Assembly (NCBI GenBank): GCA_964501815.1
Contig: CAZCUR010000005.1
Coordinates: 1-64,000, forward strand
DNA: 64,000 bases
Source of the DNA: Geothermobacter sp964501815
Lineage (GTDB): Bacteria > Desulfobacterota > Desulfuromonadia > Desulfuromonadales > Geothermobacteraceae
Reading direction: 5' to 3'
Both the position numbers and the translations under genes were made by a program. Shown one piece after another: positions 34,327 to 43,499 of this stretch; position 1 is the first letter of the stretch, and every line of letters begins with the position of its first letter. The notes under the pieces are model-generated. The model was not told where the DNA came from and ran no database searches. It worked only from the letters and a program-made list of their open reading frames with translations.

Positions 34327-36719
34327 AGGTCCCCCCCCTGCGTGCCATCACCGGCAGGAAGCCAGCGGTTCAGGACCTCGACCAGTTCGCAGCGTTTGAA
34401 GGGTTTGCACAGGTGGGCATCCATTCCGGCATCCAGACAACGTCGGATGTCTTCTTCAAACCCGCGGGCAGTCAGGGCGACGATGGGCCCTCTGAAACCT
34501 GCGGCCCGCAGACGCCGGGTCGCTTCCAGCCCATCCATGACCGGCATCTGCACATCCATAAGGATCAAATCGACCTTGTTGTTCCCGACATAAGCCAGAG
34601 CCTCGGCTCCGTCACGGGCCAGCTGCAAACGGTCGCTTTGGCCCCCGAACAAGCCCATGACGTAGTCGCGGGTCGTGGCGTTGTCCTCCACCAGCAAAAT
34701 GCGGCATCCGGGCGGCAGGGACGGGAAATCATCTTCCGCCAAGGCCTGCTCATCCAGGCCCAGCAGGCTCTGCAGGGTCTCTTCCAGCTGCCGGCGGCGT
34801 ACCGGAACATGCAGCCAGACCAGGTCAGGCAAATCGGAGTGCGGCATCTCCATAGTGGTGTCATCGGCCGGGCAGAGCATGATAACGGGACGCTTCGGCA
34901 AGGTCTCGTCCCTGGCAAGCACATCTACCAGACGGGCTCCGGCCAGACCCGCCATGCTTTGATCGATCAGGATCAGGGAAAAATCCTTCGGCTGTTTCCG
35001 CCGAAGTTCCGCCAGAGCCCTGCTGCCGCTTTCCGCAACGACAACATCGGCCCCCAGCGCCTCGAGCTTGCCGACCAGGCTGCCCATGGCGGGGTCATCA
35101 CTGACCAGCAAAAAACGGTTTTTCTCCTCAGGAAGCCTGAAGACCCGCGAGGGCCGGGGCTGCAGCCTGAAGGGCAACATGAGTGTGAACCGCGTACCGG
35201 CGCCAGGACGACTTTCGAGTTGAATCTCCCCTTCCATCATACCGACCAGCTGTCGGACAATGGCCAGCCCCAGGCCCGTTCCCCCGTACTGGCGCGTCAT
35301 GGTTTCATCCGCCTGAACAAAGCTGTCGAAAATCCGCTCCTGCATCTCCGCCGGGATACCGATACCGGTATCTTCGACCTCGATCCGGTAAAGGCAGGAA
35401 TCGGTCCTGTCCCCGCCGGCATCATCTCGGACCGGCGCAATTCTCAGGGCCACCCGGCCTTCTTCGGTAAATTTGATGGCGTTGCCAACCAGATTGACCA
35501 GAATCTGCCGGAAACGTCCGCTGTCGCCGCGCACTTCGGTCGGCATTTCGGCATCGAGATCCAGCTCAAAGCGCAACCCTTTGCGTTCCGCCCCGTCCCG
35601 CAGCAGGGCAACGACCGCCTCGGCCACCTCGGCGACATCGAAATCCTCTTCGGCCAGCTCCATGCGACCGGCTTCAATGCGCGAAAGATCCAGCAGGTCG
35701 TTGAGGATCTCGAGCAGACTTTCTCCGGACTTGAACACGGTTTCCGCCAGTTTGCGCTGCCGTTCATTGAGCCCGGAGTTGAACAGCAGCTCTGTCATCC
35801 CCAGCACCCCGATCATCGGTGTCCTGATTTCATGGCTCATATTGGCCAGGAACCGGGATTTGGCCCGATTGGCCTCCTCGGCGCGATCGCGGGCAAGGCG
35901 CAGTTCCTCCACCGTCTCCTCCAGCTCGCGCGTCCGGTCGGCCACCTGCTGCTCCAGATTGTGCCGGTAGTCCTCCAGCTGGCGGTCCCGAATCTGCAGC
36001 TGTTCCAGCATGCGGTTGAAACCATGGCCCAAATCACCGATCTCGTCCCTGCTTTCGACCGGAATCCGGATGGAAAAATCGCCTTTTTCCGACACCTCCT
36101 CCATGGCCTGATGCAAGCGATGGATCGGCCCGGTCACCATCCCCTGCAGCCGCCTGGACAGCAGGTAACTGACCAGGGCACAAACAGCCAGCAGGGCAAC
36201 CAGCAAACCGAGGTACTGGGACAGACGATCATTCAGCTCGTTAAGCCCTGACTGCAGGTAGATGTGGCCCACGATGCGGTTCTGATAGCGGATGGGCCGG
36301 GCGAGGGCAAAGTGGGTTGCGGTGAAATGGGAGCTGGGTTGCTCAAGGGTGGACAACTGGTCCAGCAAGGTGCAGTTGCCATAGGGCAATCCGGTCTCGA
36401 GGTCATGGGGCGCACCGCCCGAACGCAGGTAGGAAGCGAAGACGGCTCCCTGGCGCAGGATGAAAACAGCCCGAACCTGCCGGTCCCCCCCGAAGGCATC
36501 GAGAACTTTGGCGACAAAATCCTTCCGGCCGAGGACCAGGCCTTTTTGTATCTGGGGGGTGACACCCTCCAGCATGGCCTCAAGCCGCTTCGCCATGCTG
36601 GTCCGGTAACTGTAGATCTCGAGGATGAAGACGGCGGACATCGCCAGAATCAACACCACGACCCCGACCAGGGACATCAGAATGGTCAGCCGTCGACGTA
36701 CCGGCAGATGTCTCAGCAC
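34323..36719 (-). CDS. Hybrid sensor histidine kinase with CHASE8-like sensor
   Basis: Inner-membrane kinase of 798 residues: first helix (about 12-36), a periplasmic sensor of about 130 residues resembling CHASE8, second helix (about 168-188), HAMP (about 190-242), coiled coil, HisKA with His296 (NMSHEIRTP), an ATPase domain with GTGLGLAIV, a degenerate receiver (about 560-680; Asp kept in LILIDQSM but the KP signature lost), and an intact C-terminal receiver (Asp722, Lys772). GTG 36719 follows AAGGAGGGGG. Phosphate probably passes His296 to Asp722 and on to the receiver of the 28240 regulator, though no HPt domain is seen here. Confidence 0.92.
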   Translation of the reverse strand: MLRHLPVRRRLTILMSLVGVVVLILAMSAVFILEIYSYRTSMAKRLEAMLEGVTPQIQKGLVLGRKDFVAKVLDAFGGDRQVRAVFILRQGAVFASYLRSGGAPHDLETGLPYGNCTLLDQLSTLEQPSSHFTATHFALARPIRYQNRIVGHIYLQSGLNELNDRLSQYLGLLVALLAVCALVSYLLSRRLQGMVTGPIHRLHQAMEEVSEKGDFSIRIPVESRDEIGDLGHGFNRMLEQLQIRDRQLEDYRHNLEQQVADRTRELEETVEELRLARDRAEEANRAKSRFLANMSHEIRTPMIGVLGMTELLFNSGLNERQRKLAETVFKSGESLLEILNDLLDLSRIEAGRMELAEEDFDVAEVAEAVVALLRDGAERKGLRFELDLDAEMPTEVRGDSGRFRQILVNLVGNAIKFTEEGRVALRIAPVRDDAGGDRTDSCLYRIEVEDTGIGIPAEMQERIFDSFVQADETMTRQYGGTGLGLAIVRQLVGMMEGEIQLESRPGAGTRFTLMLPFRLQPRPSRVFRLPEEKNRFLLVSDDPAMGSLVGKLEALGADVVVAESGSRALAELRRKQPKDFSLILIDQSMAGLAGARLVDVLARDETLPKRPVIMLCPADDTTMEMPHSDLPDLVWLHVPVRRRQLEETLQSLLGLDEQALAEDDFPSLPPGCRILLVEDNATTRDYVMGLFGGQSDRLQLARDGAEALAYVGNNKVDLILMDVQMPVMDGLEATRRLRAAGFRGPIVALTARGFEEDIRRCLDAGMDAHLCKPFKRCELVEVLNRWLPAGDGTQGGDL

Positions 36720-36742
36720 ACCCCCTCCTTGACCCGACCGTA

Positions 36743-39244
36743 TCAGAAGACCAGCTCGGCGCCGAGCCAGACCTGGCGGCCAAGCCGATAGTGGCCGGGC
36801 TGAACCGCAGATTCAATGGAATGATCCAGCACGTTGAAAATATCGATATGGGTATTCATTTCAGGCCAGCCTTCCCGCTTCACCTTCCAGGAGAGCCGGA
36901 CATCAACCTGCAGGGCAGATGCGTGGCGCACCTCATCATAAACGAAAAGGGACTCATCGACAAACTCTCCGCGAATCGCATCGAAGCGGCGCTCGCCATT
37001 GGGGACCGGCAGCTCGCGATAGGTGTTTTCCACGCTCCTGAAAGCCGCCAGCCAGGTCGCCTGGGTGGTCACGGACAGGCTATACGGCAGAGCGACCATG
37101 TGCAACAGCTTGACAACGTGCGGCCGACTGAAATCGGTGCGCGGCAACTCGCTGCGATAGACGATATGCCCCCGATACCAGACCCTCGGCTCAACCTCCT
37201 CGTCATTGAGCAGATCATCGTAGCTTTCATTGCTGGTACGATTGGCCTGCCAGACCCAGCTTGCAAGCAGGGTCTGGTTGCGCCAGCTGCGTTCCCAGCT
37301 CAGACGCAGACTGCGATGGCGGCTGCGGCCGTCGTTGGTCATGAAATAGTAGCGCAGGCCATCATCCTGCACCGGGCCGAAGGTGCGGGCGAACTCGTCC
37401 CGTCCCTGCCTCTGGATCAGCTTGAGACTGAAATGCCCGCCAGCAAGAGTCCGGTCATAACCGAGGGCGATTTCGTCGCTGTAGGGCGTTTTCAGATCGG
37501 AAAACCGGGCGACATTCTGCAGAGAGGCCGGATAGAATTCCCAAAGCCCCGGGTCCGCAGGATCGACCGGAACATCGGGATCCTGGGTTCCGGCCCCGAC
37601 GGCGCTGTTGCGCTTGGCCCGATACTGGCTGACAACCGGCAGGCGGGCTTCGCGCAGCTTGAAGGCAAGAAATCCCCGCCCGTAGTAGCGGTTCAGGCCA
37701 AGAGTCAGTCGGGATGAGGCGCTGTCGGCGAAATCCCATGTCGCCAGCAGCCGCGGGGCCGGATTGATGTTGTCGAGATAGTCGTCCCAGTCGACGCGCA
37801 ACCCCGGCCGCAGGGTCAGCGGGCCGGTCGAAAACTGATCCTGCAGATAGAGTCCCAATTCCTGCAGAGTTACCGACTCGCTGGCGGCGCGCAGGATCTG
37901 GCGGCGCGAAAAGTATTGCTCGCCGTCGATGCAGCCGAGGGTGTCATCGGTGCAGATGACATCGGGGGCGAAGACGGCCTCCTTGAAGATGAAGCTCGAA
38001 TTCTGTCGCTCGTAGTAACCGCGCTGCAGCTGCCACTGCAGGCCGGCCTCCAGGGCATGCAGCTGCCCGGTCGAGGTTTCGGCTTCCAGGTTGTGGGACA
38101 GATTCAGGCCCAGGCCCTGCTGCCCCTGCTCCAGGTCACCGAATCCGCCTTCACGGCTGAAGTCCGATTCGACAATCGCCCCCCAGGGCTTGCTGGTGGT
38201 TGCCCGCCAGTTGCGGAAATGCTCGGGGGCCGAACGCCGCTGACGGGACAGGCGGGTGAAAACCTGAACATCGGTTTCGCCCTTTTCGCTGAACCGCCGC
38301 CAGCCACCGGCCAGGCGCACGCCATCCTGAAACGTGGAAAAATTGCTGTTCTCGACATCGGGCAGAAAATAATCGGCCCGGTAAGGGGCATAAATCAGGC
38401 TGCCGTCCCAGAGAGCGTGGTTGGCATCTTCATGAGCAAACCGGGCAAGAGCATTGAGACTGAGCCGCCCCTGGGATTCATGCCGTCCGAGATGCAGCAG
38501 GGGGATCTCGGACCTGTTGCCGCGCAGCTCGACCAGCACCCCGGTCCGGTCGTCGATGGGCAGGTCGAAACCCGCACCGAACTGATACTTGTCAAAGCGC
38601 GGCTGGCGGCTGGCGGAATTGGACTGGGAAAAATCGAAATGCTCCTCATCGGCGACGTGAAAGCGGGTCCAGTTATCGCGGGTATGGCGCAGGCTCAGCC
38701 TTCCTTCCGGTTCTCTTTTCGGCAGCCGCAGACTGGCATCGACGACGCCCCCGGTAAAACCGCCGAACCTGGCCGGGATGTTGCTGTCGTAAAGGTCAAT
38801 GCGATCAACCAGGGAGCTGTCGACAAAAAGCTGCTGGGGATGGCCGGGCAGATCGCTCAGGCTGTTGGGATTGCGCGCCATCGGGTCAAGGGAATCGTTG
38901 TTGTCGATGCCATCGATGCGGAAGGCATTCTGAAACACCTTGCCGCCGGAGATGGAAATATCCGGGGGCACGATTTCGCCCCCGCTGGTGCTGGAACGGA
39001 CATTTTCGGAGAACTGGATATCGGGCAGGATGCCGAGCAGTTCGGTCAGGCTGCCGTCGCCGGACGGCAGTTGGTCGAGCACCTCCCGGTCAAGGCTGGA
39101 GTGACCTGCGGCGCGGATACCGATACGGTCGACAATGGTGACCGGGGCCAGCGCGACCGGTTCATCTTCGGCTGCAAAACCCGGTGCAGCCAGGCAAAGG
39201 CAGGCGAGAATCGGCAACAGGGGCAACAGGAGGCGGAAGATCAT
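36743..39244 (-). CDS. TonB-dependent outer-membrane receptor
   Basis: An 833-residue outer-membrane beta-barrel: signal peptide (about 1-24), plug domain (about 30-160, with ISISGGKVFQNAFRIDGIDNN and VDRIDLYDSNIPARFGGFTGG), and a barrel of about 660 residues ending in the aromatic terminal strand (WLGAELVF). It lacks an obvious siderophore or cobalamin signature, and no Fur box or cobalamin riboswitch was seen. The substrate is unknown. It lies 26 bp after the secreted TPR protein and 23 bp before the kinase in one operon; a tonB gene diverges upstream, providing the energy coupler. Confidence 0.92.
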   Translation of the reverse strand: MIFRLLLPLLPILACLCLAAPGFAAEDEPVALAPVTIVDRIGIRAAGHSSLDREVLDQLPSGDGSLTELLGILPDIQFSENVRSSTSGGEIVPPDISISGGKVFQNAFRIDGIDNNDSLDPMARNPNSLSDLPGHPQQLFVDSSLVDRIDLYDSNIPARFGGFTGGVVDASLRLPKREPEGRLSLRHTRDNWTRFHVADEEHFDFSQSNSASRQPRFDKYQFGAGFDLPIDDRTGVLVELRGNRSEIPLLHLGRHESQGRLSLNALARFAHEDANHALWDGSLIYAPYRADYFLPDVENSNFSTFQDGVRLAGGWRRFSEKGETDVQVFTRLSRQRRSAPEHFRNWRATTSKPWGAIVESDFSREGGFGDLEQGQQGLGLNLSHNLEAETSTGQLHALEAGLQWQLQRGYYERQNSSFIFKEAVFAPDVICTDDTLGCIDGEQYFSRRQILRAASESVTLQELGLYLQDQFSTGPLTLRPGLRVDWDDYLDNINPAPRLLATWDFADSASSRLTLGLNRYYGRGFLAFKLREARLPVVSQYRAKRNSAVGAGTQDPDVPVDPADPGLWEFYPASLQNVARFSDLKTPYSDEIALGYDRTLAGGHFSLKLIQRQGRDEFARTFGPVQDDGLRYYFMTNDGRSRHRSLRLSWERSWRNQTLLASWVWQANRTSNESYDDLLNDEEVEPRVWYRGHIVYRSELPRTDFSRPHVVKLLHMVALPYSLSVTTQATWLAAFRSVENTYRELPVPNGERRFDAIRGEFVDESLFVYDEVRHASALQVDVRLSWKVKREGWPEMNTHIDIFNVLDHSIESAVQPGHYRLGRQVWLGAELVF

Positions 39245-39270
39245 GACAGGCTGTGATCCAGGATTTCGGG

Positions 39271-42200
39271 TCAGAGACCGCTATCGAAATACATCGGCCG
39301 GGCATCCTGCGCATCCGGCACACCATCACCATCCATGTCATCATCGAGAACCAGACCGGACGCATCCATGTCGGCCTGGGACAGCAACGGGTGGAAGAAA
39401 TCGGGACGGCCGTCGCCGTCCAGGTCGCTGACGGCGACATCTCCCGCCCCCAGGTCATCGCGCAGGGCATAGACCTTGCCGATGGCCTGAAGCGCCTGGT
39501 TGCGCCCTGCCGTGGAGAAATGCTGTTCCACCAGGCGCGCCGCATCAAGCGCGCTGTCAAACTCATCGATATCGGCCCAGGCGGCGGCCCATTCGACCAT
39601 CTTGGCGAGCCTGTCCTGCGCATCGGCAATGTCGAGCACGACATCCCGGGCCTGGTTGAGCAGATCGACCGCCAGGGGCTGGTCGCCCAGGGCATGGGCG
39701 TAACCGGCGGCGAAACGCAGATGTTTGGCAATGGCGAACAGGTCGGAGTCGCTGGTTACCCCTGGCTGGTAGAGGGACAGCGCCAGCTGGGCGTAGGCAT
39801 CGAGCTGACCGGCGGCGCCGGATGCGCCGGCTCGCAGCATGGCGTCCAGCAGGACCTGGTAGGCATCGAGCGACAGGCCGCCGCCGATCTGACCGAGCAA
39901 AGCCGCCGCCCGGTCACCGTCCCCCAGGCGCAGCCAGACATCGGCCAGCGCCGCCAGGCTCCTGGCGGACATGGATGCGTCAGTCATCAGACCGACATCC
40001 TGCTCCGCCTCGACCAGCAGCGACCGGGCTTCCGTCTCGCGCCCAAGATCGACATAAAGATCTGCGATCTTGGCCAGACCGTACTCGACCCGTGCCGACC
40101 CGCCGAGAATGTTCTTGGCCAGATTGACATCCATGCTGCGCGCAAGATCCGTGGCCAGCTGCAGAGCGGTTAGAGCGGCGGCATTCTGGTTCTCCTCGAT
40201 CAGGCGCAGCCCGACATAAGCCCGGCTGCGGTTGCTGACATAGTAGGTCAGCGCTTCCACCTGGCTCTCTTCCACAGTCAGGTTGAACAGGTCGGTTGGC
40301 ACCTTGTAAAAGACCAGATCCAGGGCATTCAGATCAGCCACGGCCGGTTCGCTGGCGTGTTGGGGCTGCAGCCCGCCCGACTGCGCCTCCATGACCGCGA
40401 CCTCTGCTGCAAGCTGCTTGGTGCCCCAGGACCTGGACAGACTGGTCAGGGTATCGAGCAGGCTCAGGGCACCGGCCTTGTCGCCGGCCAGATACAGGGC
40501 CACCGCCATGTCATCCATGTAAACCTTGGTGCGAATTCCGGTTTTGTTGGCCAGGCCGTCATTCGCCCGCAAGGCCTCGACCATGCCGGGGCCGTAATAC
40601 AGGTCAAGGGCGTCCTGGCTGGAGCCGGCCAGGGCATAGCGCCGGGCCGTCTCCACCATGTGGAAGACGCGGTTCTTGTAGCTGAGGCTGCCGGCGATGC
40701 TCTCGGCCGGCGTGTTGATCGCGATCTGCCGCATCAGGTCGATAACCTGCAAGGCGGTCGCGCTGTCGCCCTGCGCCAGCAGGTCGTCGGCAATCGGCAT
40801 TCCCGCTGAAAAGGCATGGGCGTAGGCCTGGTAGGTGGCGACGGGGACAGCAATGTCCTGGTAGAGGTACTGCAAGACCGCGATGGCGGATGACAGGTCG
40901 CCGGCGGCGAGATAGCCCCGAGCAAGTTCGCGGAAATTGGCCGCATCGGTATTATTGAAAAAAGCGGCCCCCTTGACCACCAGGGCATCACGAAGCAACT
41001 GCTCGGCCTCGGCCAAAGCGGTCAGGGCATCCGCTGTTCGGCCCCAGCGCCCGGCACCTTTGCCAAACGCGATCAGCGCCAGCGCCTGATTGACCGGATT
41101 GGCCATGCGGCTGTGAATCATGAATACCGGATCATAGGGAAGCAGATCGTCCGGCACCCAGCCGCGCACCAGGCCGGCCCGGGCGATGCCTTGAACCAGA
41201 TCGATCAACAAGGCATCGTTCAACTCGTCATCGAGAACGGTGCGGGCCAGCCGGTCGGCCCGGTCGAGGTGGGAACGGTCTGAAGCGTAGTAGTAGCGCA
41301 CCCGGGCCATGTTGTCCCCGGATGGCAGCAACTGGTCCGCCGGCAGGGGCAGATGCGTCTGGATGCGCTGCTGACCGGCGAGGACGGCAGCCACGACAGG
41401 ATCGTCGGCCGGAGTATAACTGCCGGTGCTGTCGGTCCGGACCAGAGCGGCGGCAAAGCTCGCAGGCGGGTCAAGCCAGCGAGCCGGATCGTTCAGGCCG
41501 TACCCCAGCAGAAAGTGCTGCAGCAGGCGCTGGGGAATCCAGTCGTACAGCGGGACCGGAAAGCCCTGGTCCTGCATGCGGTCGAAAAGATAAGTGCGGT
41601 TGGCAAGGTAGTTGGCATCGGCAATGTCAAACGCACCATCCTGCGCCAGCAGGTAGTCATCCAGTTCCGGCGCAAGAACAGCCTCGAGCATGGCCCGGTT
41701 GGCAAGGGCAAAGGCCTGGCTGGAGTCGGCAACGGCTGCGAGATTGTCAGCCAGATTGGTCAGGCGCTGGACATCCTTGTCAGCAAGTCCCAGGCCGGTG
41801 GAGAGCAGGGCAGAATCGATACTGCCACTGTTGTCAAGAAGGGTCGGGTAGCTCGCGACCTGGTCCGCAATAGCGGTCCAGGGGTCCACGGCCCCCTGCC
41901 GCTGGAGAGAAAGGGCCACCGAGGCCAGAAGGAGATTGACCCGTTGCAGGGCCAGGGATGAGCTCGAGCGTTCGAACAGGCTGCCCGCCGGCAGGGAGAG
42001 CCAGCCGGCCGTTTCGCTGCGTGCGCCGTTCAGACCGGTCTGTTCGGCCCGACGCGTTACCAGGGTCGTCACCGGGCTCAAAACGGCTTGGCGCAATGAC
42101 TCAAAAGCGGCAACCGGCGCCTGGAGCACCAGGCCGGTTTCGCTCAGACTGAGCCCGGTTTCCAGATCCAGGCCGGATTCGGCCTCCAGCAGGTAACCGT

Positions 42201-42342
42201 CAGGCTTCAGGTCCTGGGCCAGAACCAGGCTGAAATAGCCTCGATCGTCAGAGCGGGTCTCACATCGCCCCCGGCCGCTGGACCAGCAGCGCTCCAGCGT
42301 CTCTCCCGTTGCCGGGTCGACGAGCCGCACCCTGGCATCCGC
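39271..42342 (-). CDS. Large secreted TPR/calcium-loop protein, 5' end lost in gap
   Basis: At least 1024 residues, open into the N run at 42342, so the start and probable signal peptide are missing. The visible N-terminus looks like a carboxypeptidase-regulatory-type beta-sandwich (VRLVDPATGETL, then DDRGYFSLVL). A long alpha-helical array of TPR-like repeats follows (about 350-960), and the C-terminus has Asp-rich calcium loops (DLDGDGRPDF and DDMDGDGVPDAQDARP), like thrombospondin type-3 or dockerin loops. Function is unknown; it is probably exposed at or outside the outer membrane. First gene of the receptor-kinase-propeller-regulator operon. Confidence 0.82.
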   Translation of the reverse strand, partial: ADARVRLVDPATGETLERCWSSGRGRCETRSDDRGYFSLVLAQDLKPDGYLLEAESGLDLETGLSLSETGLVLQAPVAAFESLRQAVLSPVTTLVTRRAEQTGLNGARSETAGWLSLPAGSLFERSSSSLALQRVNLLLASVALSLQRQGAVDPWTAIADQVASYPTLLDNSGSIDSALLSTGLGLADKDVQRLTNLADNLAAVADSSQAFALANRAMLEAVLAPELDDYLLAQDGAFDIADANYLANRTYLFDRMQDQGFPVPLYDWIPQRLLQHFLLGYGLNDPARWLDPPASFAAALVRTDSTGSYTPADDPVVAAVLAGQQRIQTHLPLPADQLLPSGDNMARVRYYYASDRSHLDRADRLARTVLDDELNDALLIDLVQGIARAGLVRGWVPDDLLPYDPVFMIHSRMANPVNQALALIAFGKGAGRWGRTADALTALAEAEQLLRDALVVKGAAFFNNTDAANFRELARGYLAAGDLSSAIAVLQYLYQDIAVPVATYQAYAHAFSAGMPIADDLLAQGDSATALQVIDLMRQIAINTPAESIAGSLSYKNRVFHMVETARRYALAGSSQDALDLYYGPGMVEALRANDGLANKTGIRTKVYMDDMAVALYLAGDKAGALSLLDTLTSLSRSWGTKQLAAEVAVMEAQSGGLQPQHASEPAVADLNALDLVFYKVPTDLFNLTVEESQVEALTYYVSNRSRAYVGLRLIEENQNAAALTALQLATDLARSMDVNLAKNILGGSARVEYGLAKIADLYVDLGRETEARSLLVEAEQDVGLMTDASMSARSLAALADVWLRLGDGDRAAALLGQIGGGLSLDAYQVLLDAMLRAGASGAAGQLDAYAQLALSLYQPGVTSDSDLFAIAKHLRFAAGYAHALGDQPLAVDLLNQARDVVLDIADAQDRLAKMVEWAAAWADIDEFDSALDAARLVEQHFSTAGRNQALQAIGKVYALRDDLGAGDVAVSDLDGDGRPDFFHPLLSQADMDASGLVLDDDMDGDGVPDAQDARPMYFDSGL

Positions 42343-42442
42343 NNNNNNNNNNNNNNNNNNNNNNNNNNNNNNNNNNNNNNNNNNNNNNNNNNNNNNNNNN
42401 NNNNNNNNNNNNNNNNNNNNNNNNNNNNNNNNNNNNNNNNNN
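42343..42442. other. Assembly gap (100 N)
   Basis: Exactly 100 unknown bases that remove the 5' end of the secreted TPR/calcium-loop gene. True length is unknown. Confidence 0.95.
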
Positions 42443-42672
42443 TATCAAACCGTTTTTTACCAAGGCAAACCAAAAAATACTCATAATTTTAGCGATACTG
42501 AATTGCCTGTGTCATTTCGACGGCTTGTGAAGGGAACATTTTTCAAAAACATGAAAACCGGTCGGTATGAAACAGGTCAACCTTGTTCCTGGGCGCTAGA
42601 CAAGTGGCTTCGCGGATTGACGCCCGTGCCATCCTCCGGCAAGATGGCGGCAAACGACAGAAACCGCTCCCC
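42443..42672. other. AT-rich divergent regulatory region between the operon and tonB
   Basis: About 230 bases, AT-rich on the gap side. It holds a minus-strand promoter (42486-42515), a plus-strand CATAAT (42482-42487) without a clear -35, and a 41-codon open frame (42551-42676) whose stop overlaps the tonB start. No riboswitch or Fur box was recognised. Confidence 0.5.
42486..42515 (-). promoter_or_regulatory. Sigma-70-like promoter of the 14-kb operon
   Basis: Reading leftwards, ATGACA (42515-42510), an 18-base spacer and TAAAAT (42491-42486), each 5 of 6 to consensus. Transcription would start near 42479 and run into the gap and the secreted TPR gene. Confidence 0.6.
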
Positions 42673-42676
42673 ATGA
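42551..42676 (+). CDS. Possible 41-residue leader ORF overlapping tonB
   Basis: An ATG-initiated frame of 41 codons (MKTGRYETGQPCSWALDKW at its N-terminus) whose TGA overlaps the tonB ATG (ATGA). The arrangement would allow translational coupling, and tonB itself has a poor Shine-Dalgarno. There is no good ribosome site for the small frame and no recognisable domain, so it may be chance. Confidence 0.25.
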   Translation: MKTGRYETGQPCSWALDKWLRGLTPVPSSGKMAANDRNRSP

Positions 42677-43485
42677 AACGACCTTTGCGCCAGGAACATC
42701 TGTTTCCCCTTGCCCTGCTGGCAGCCCTGTCCATTCACCTGCTGCTGTTCTGGGGTTTGCCCGAGCCCCCCCGGCCGCCAGCACCGGGCGCAAACCAGCC
42801 GATCCGTATCGGTCTCAAGCCCATGCCCTCTCCCTCCGGAATGTTGGAGAAAACCACCAGGCCGGTCGACAATCGGGTGTCTGCGAAACCAGAAGCCTCC
42901 CCCCCGCCCCTTACGAAGCCACAGGTACAGAAACCTGCAGTCAAAAAAGCGGCTGCCCGGTCCAAGCATGTGGCTGCCCGGACCAAGCGGCGCATCGCGC
43001 CGAAACCGGCAGAGCGCATCAACGCCGCAACCGGCCCGGCAAGATTGATCCAACCTGAGCCGGCCTCCCCGGCCGTCCCATCCGCACCGGAGCCTCCGGA
43101 ACGAAAGACCGCCGAACAGGCGGCTGCCCCTCCCGGAGAGACATCCGAACCGCCCGGGCCTTCGATCGGGGACCGGCAGGCCGGAACCGGGTCGGCGGCA
43201 CTCGAAACCACCAGCCCCCCTTCCCTGCTGCAGCCGCCGAATCCGGTCTATCCGCCGCTGGCCCGACGCATGGGCTGGCAGGGCAAGGTTCTGTTGCGAC
43301 TCACGGTCGAACCGGACGGCCGGGTCGGCAGGGTTGAGGTGGAAAAGACGTCCGGCTTTCCACTTTTGGACCGTTCGGCGCGCAATCAGGTGCGCAGCTG
43401 GCGGTTCCAGCCGGCCAAACAGGGCGGGGTGCCGGTGCGTGGGGATGTTCTTCTTCCGGTGGTATTCGCGTTGCGAAAAGGATAG
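42673..43485 (+). CDS. tonB: TonB energy transducer
   Basis: Inner-membrane protein of 270 residues that transmits proton-motive force to outer-membrane receptors. It has a short basic N-terminus, one membrane helix (about 12-29) containing Ser20 and His22, a Pro/Ala/Lys-rich periplasmic stretch (about 30-185), and a C-terminal TonB domain (NPVYPPLARRMGWQGKVLLR, then SGFPLLDRSARNQVRSWRF). The ATG at 42673 is chosen; the TTG-initiated extension at 42583 is not supported. ExbB and ExbD are not in the window. Its divergent position suggests it serves the receptor at 36743. Confidence 0.93.
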   Translation: MKRPLRQEHLFPLALLAALSIHLLLFWGLPEPPRPPAPGANQPIRIGLKPMPSPSGMLEKTTRPVDNRVSAKPEASPPPLTKPQVQKPAVKKAAARSKHVAARTKRRIAPKPAERINAATGPARLIQPEPASPAVPSAPEPPERKTAEQAAAPPGETSEPPGPSIGDRQAGTGSAALETTSPPSLLQPPNPVYPPLARRMGWQGKVLLRLTVEPDGRVGRVEVEKTSGFPLLDRSARNQVRSWRFQPAKQGGVPVRGDVLLPVVFALRKG

Positions 43486-43499
43486 AAAAGAGGAGCAGC

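Noticed and set aside
42473..42484. ATG at 42484 (MSIFWFALVKNG) as start of the secreted TPR protein
   Set aside because: It overlaps the -10 side of the promoter (start point near 42479), so it would not be on the transcript; the true start is probably within the gap.
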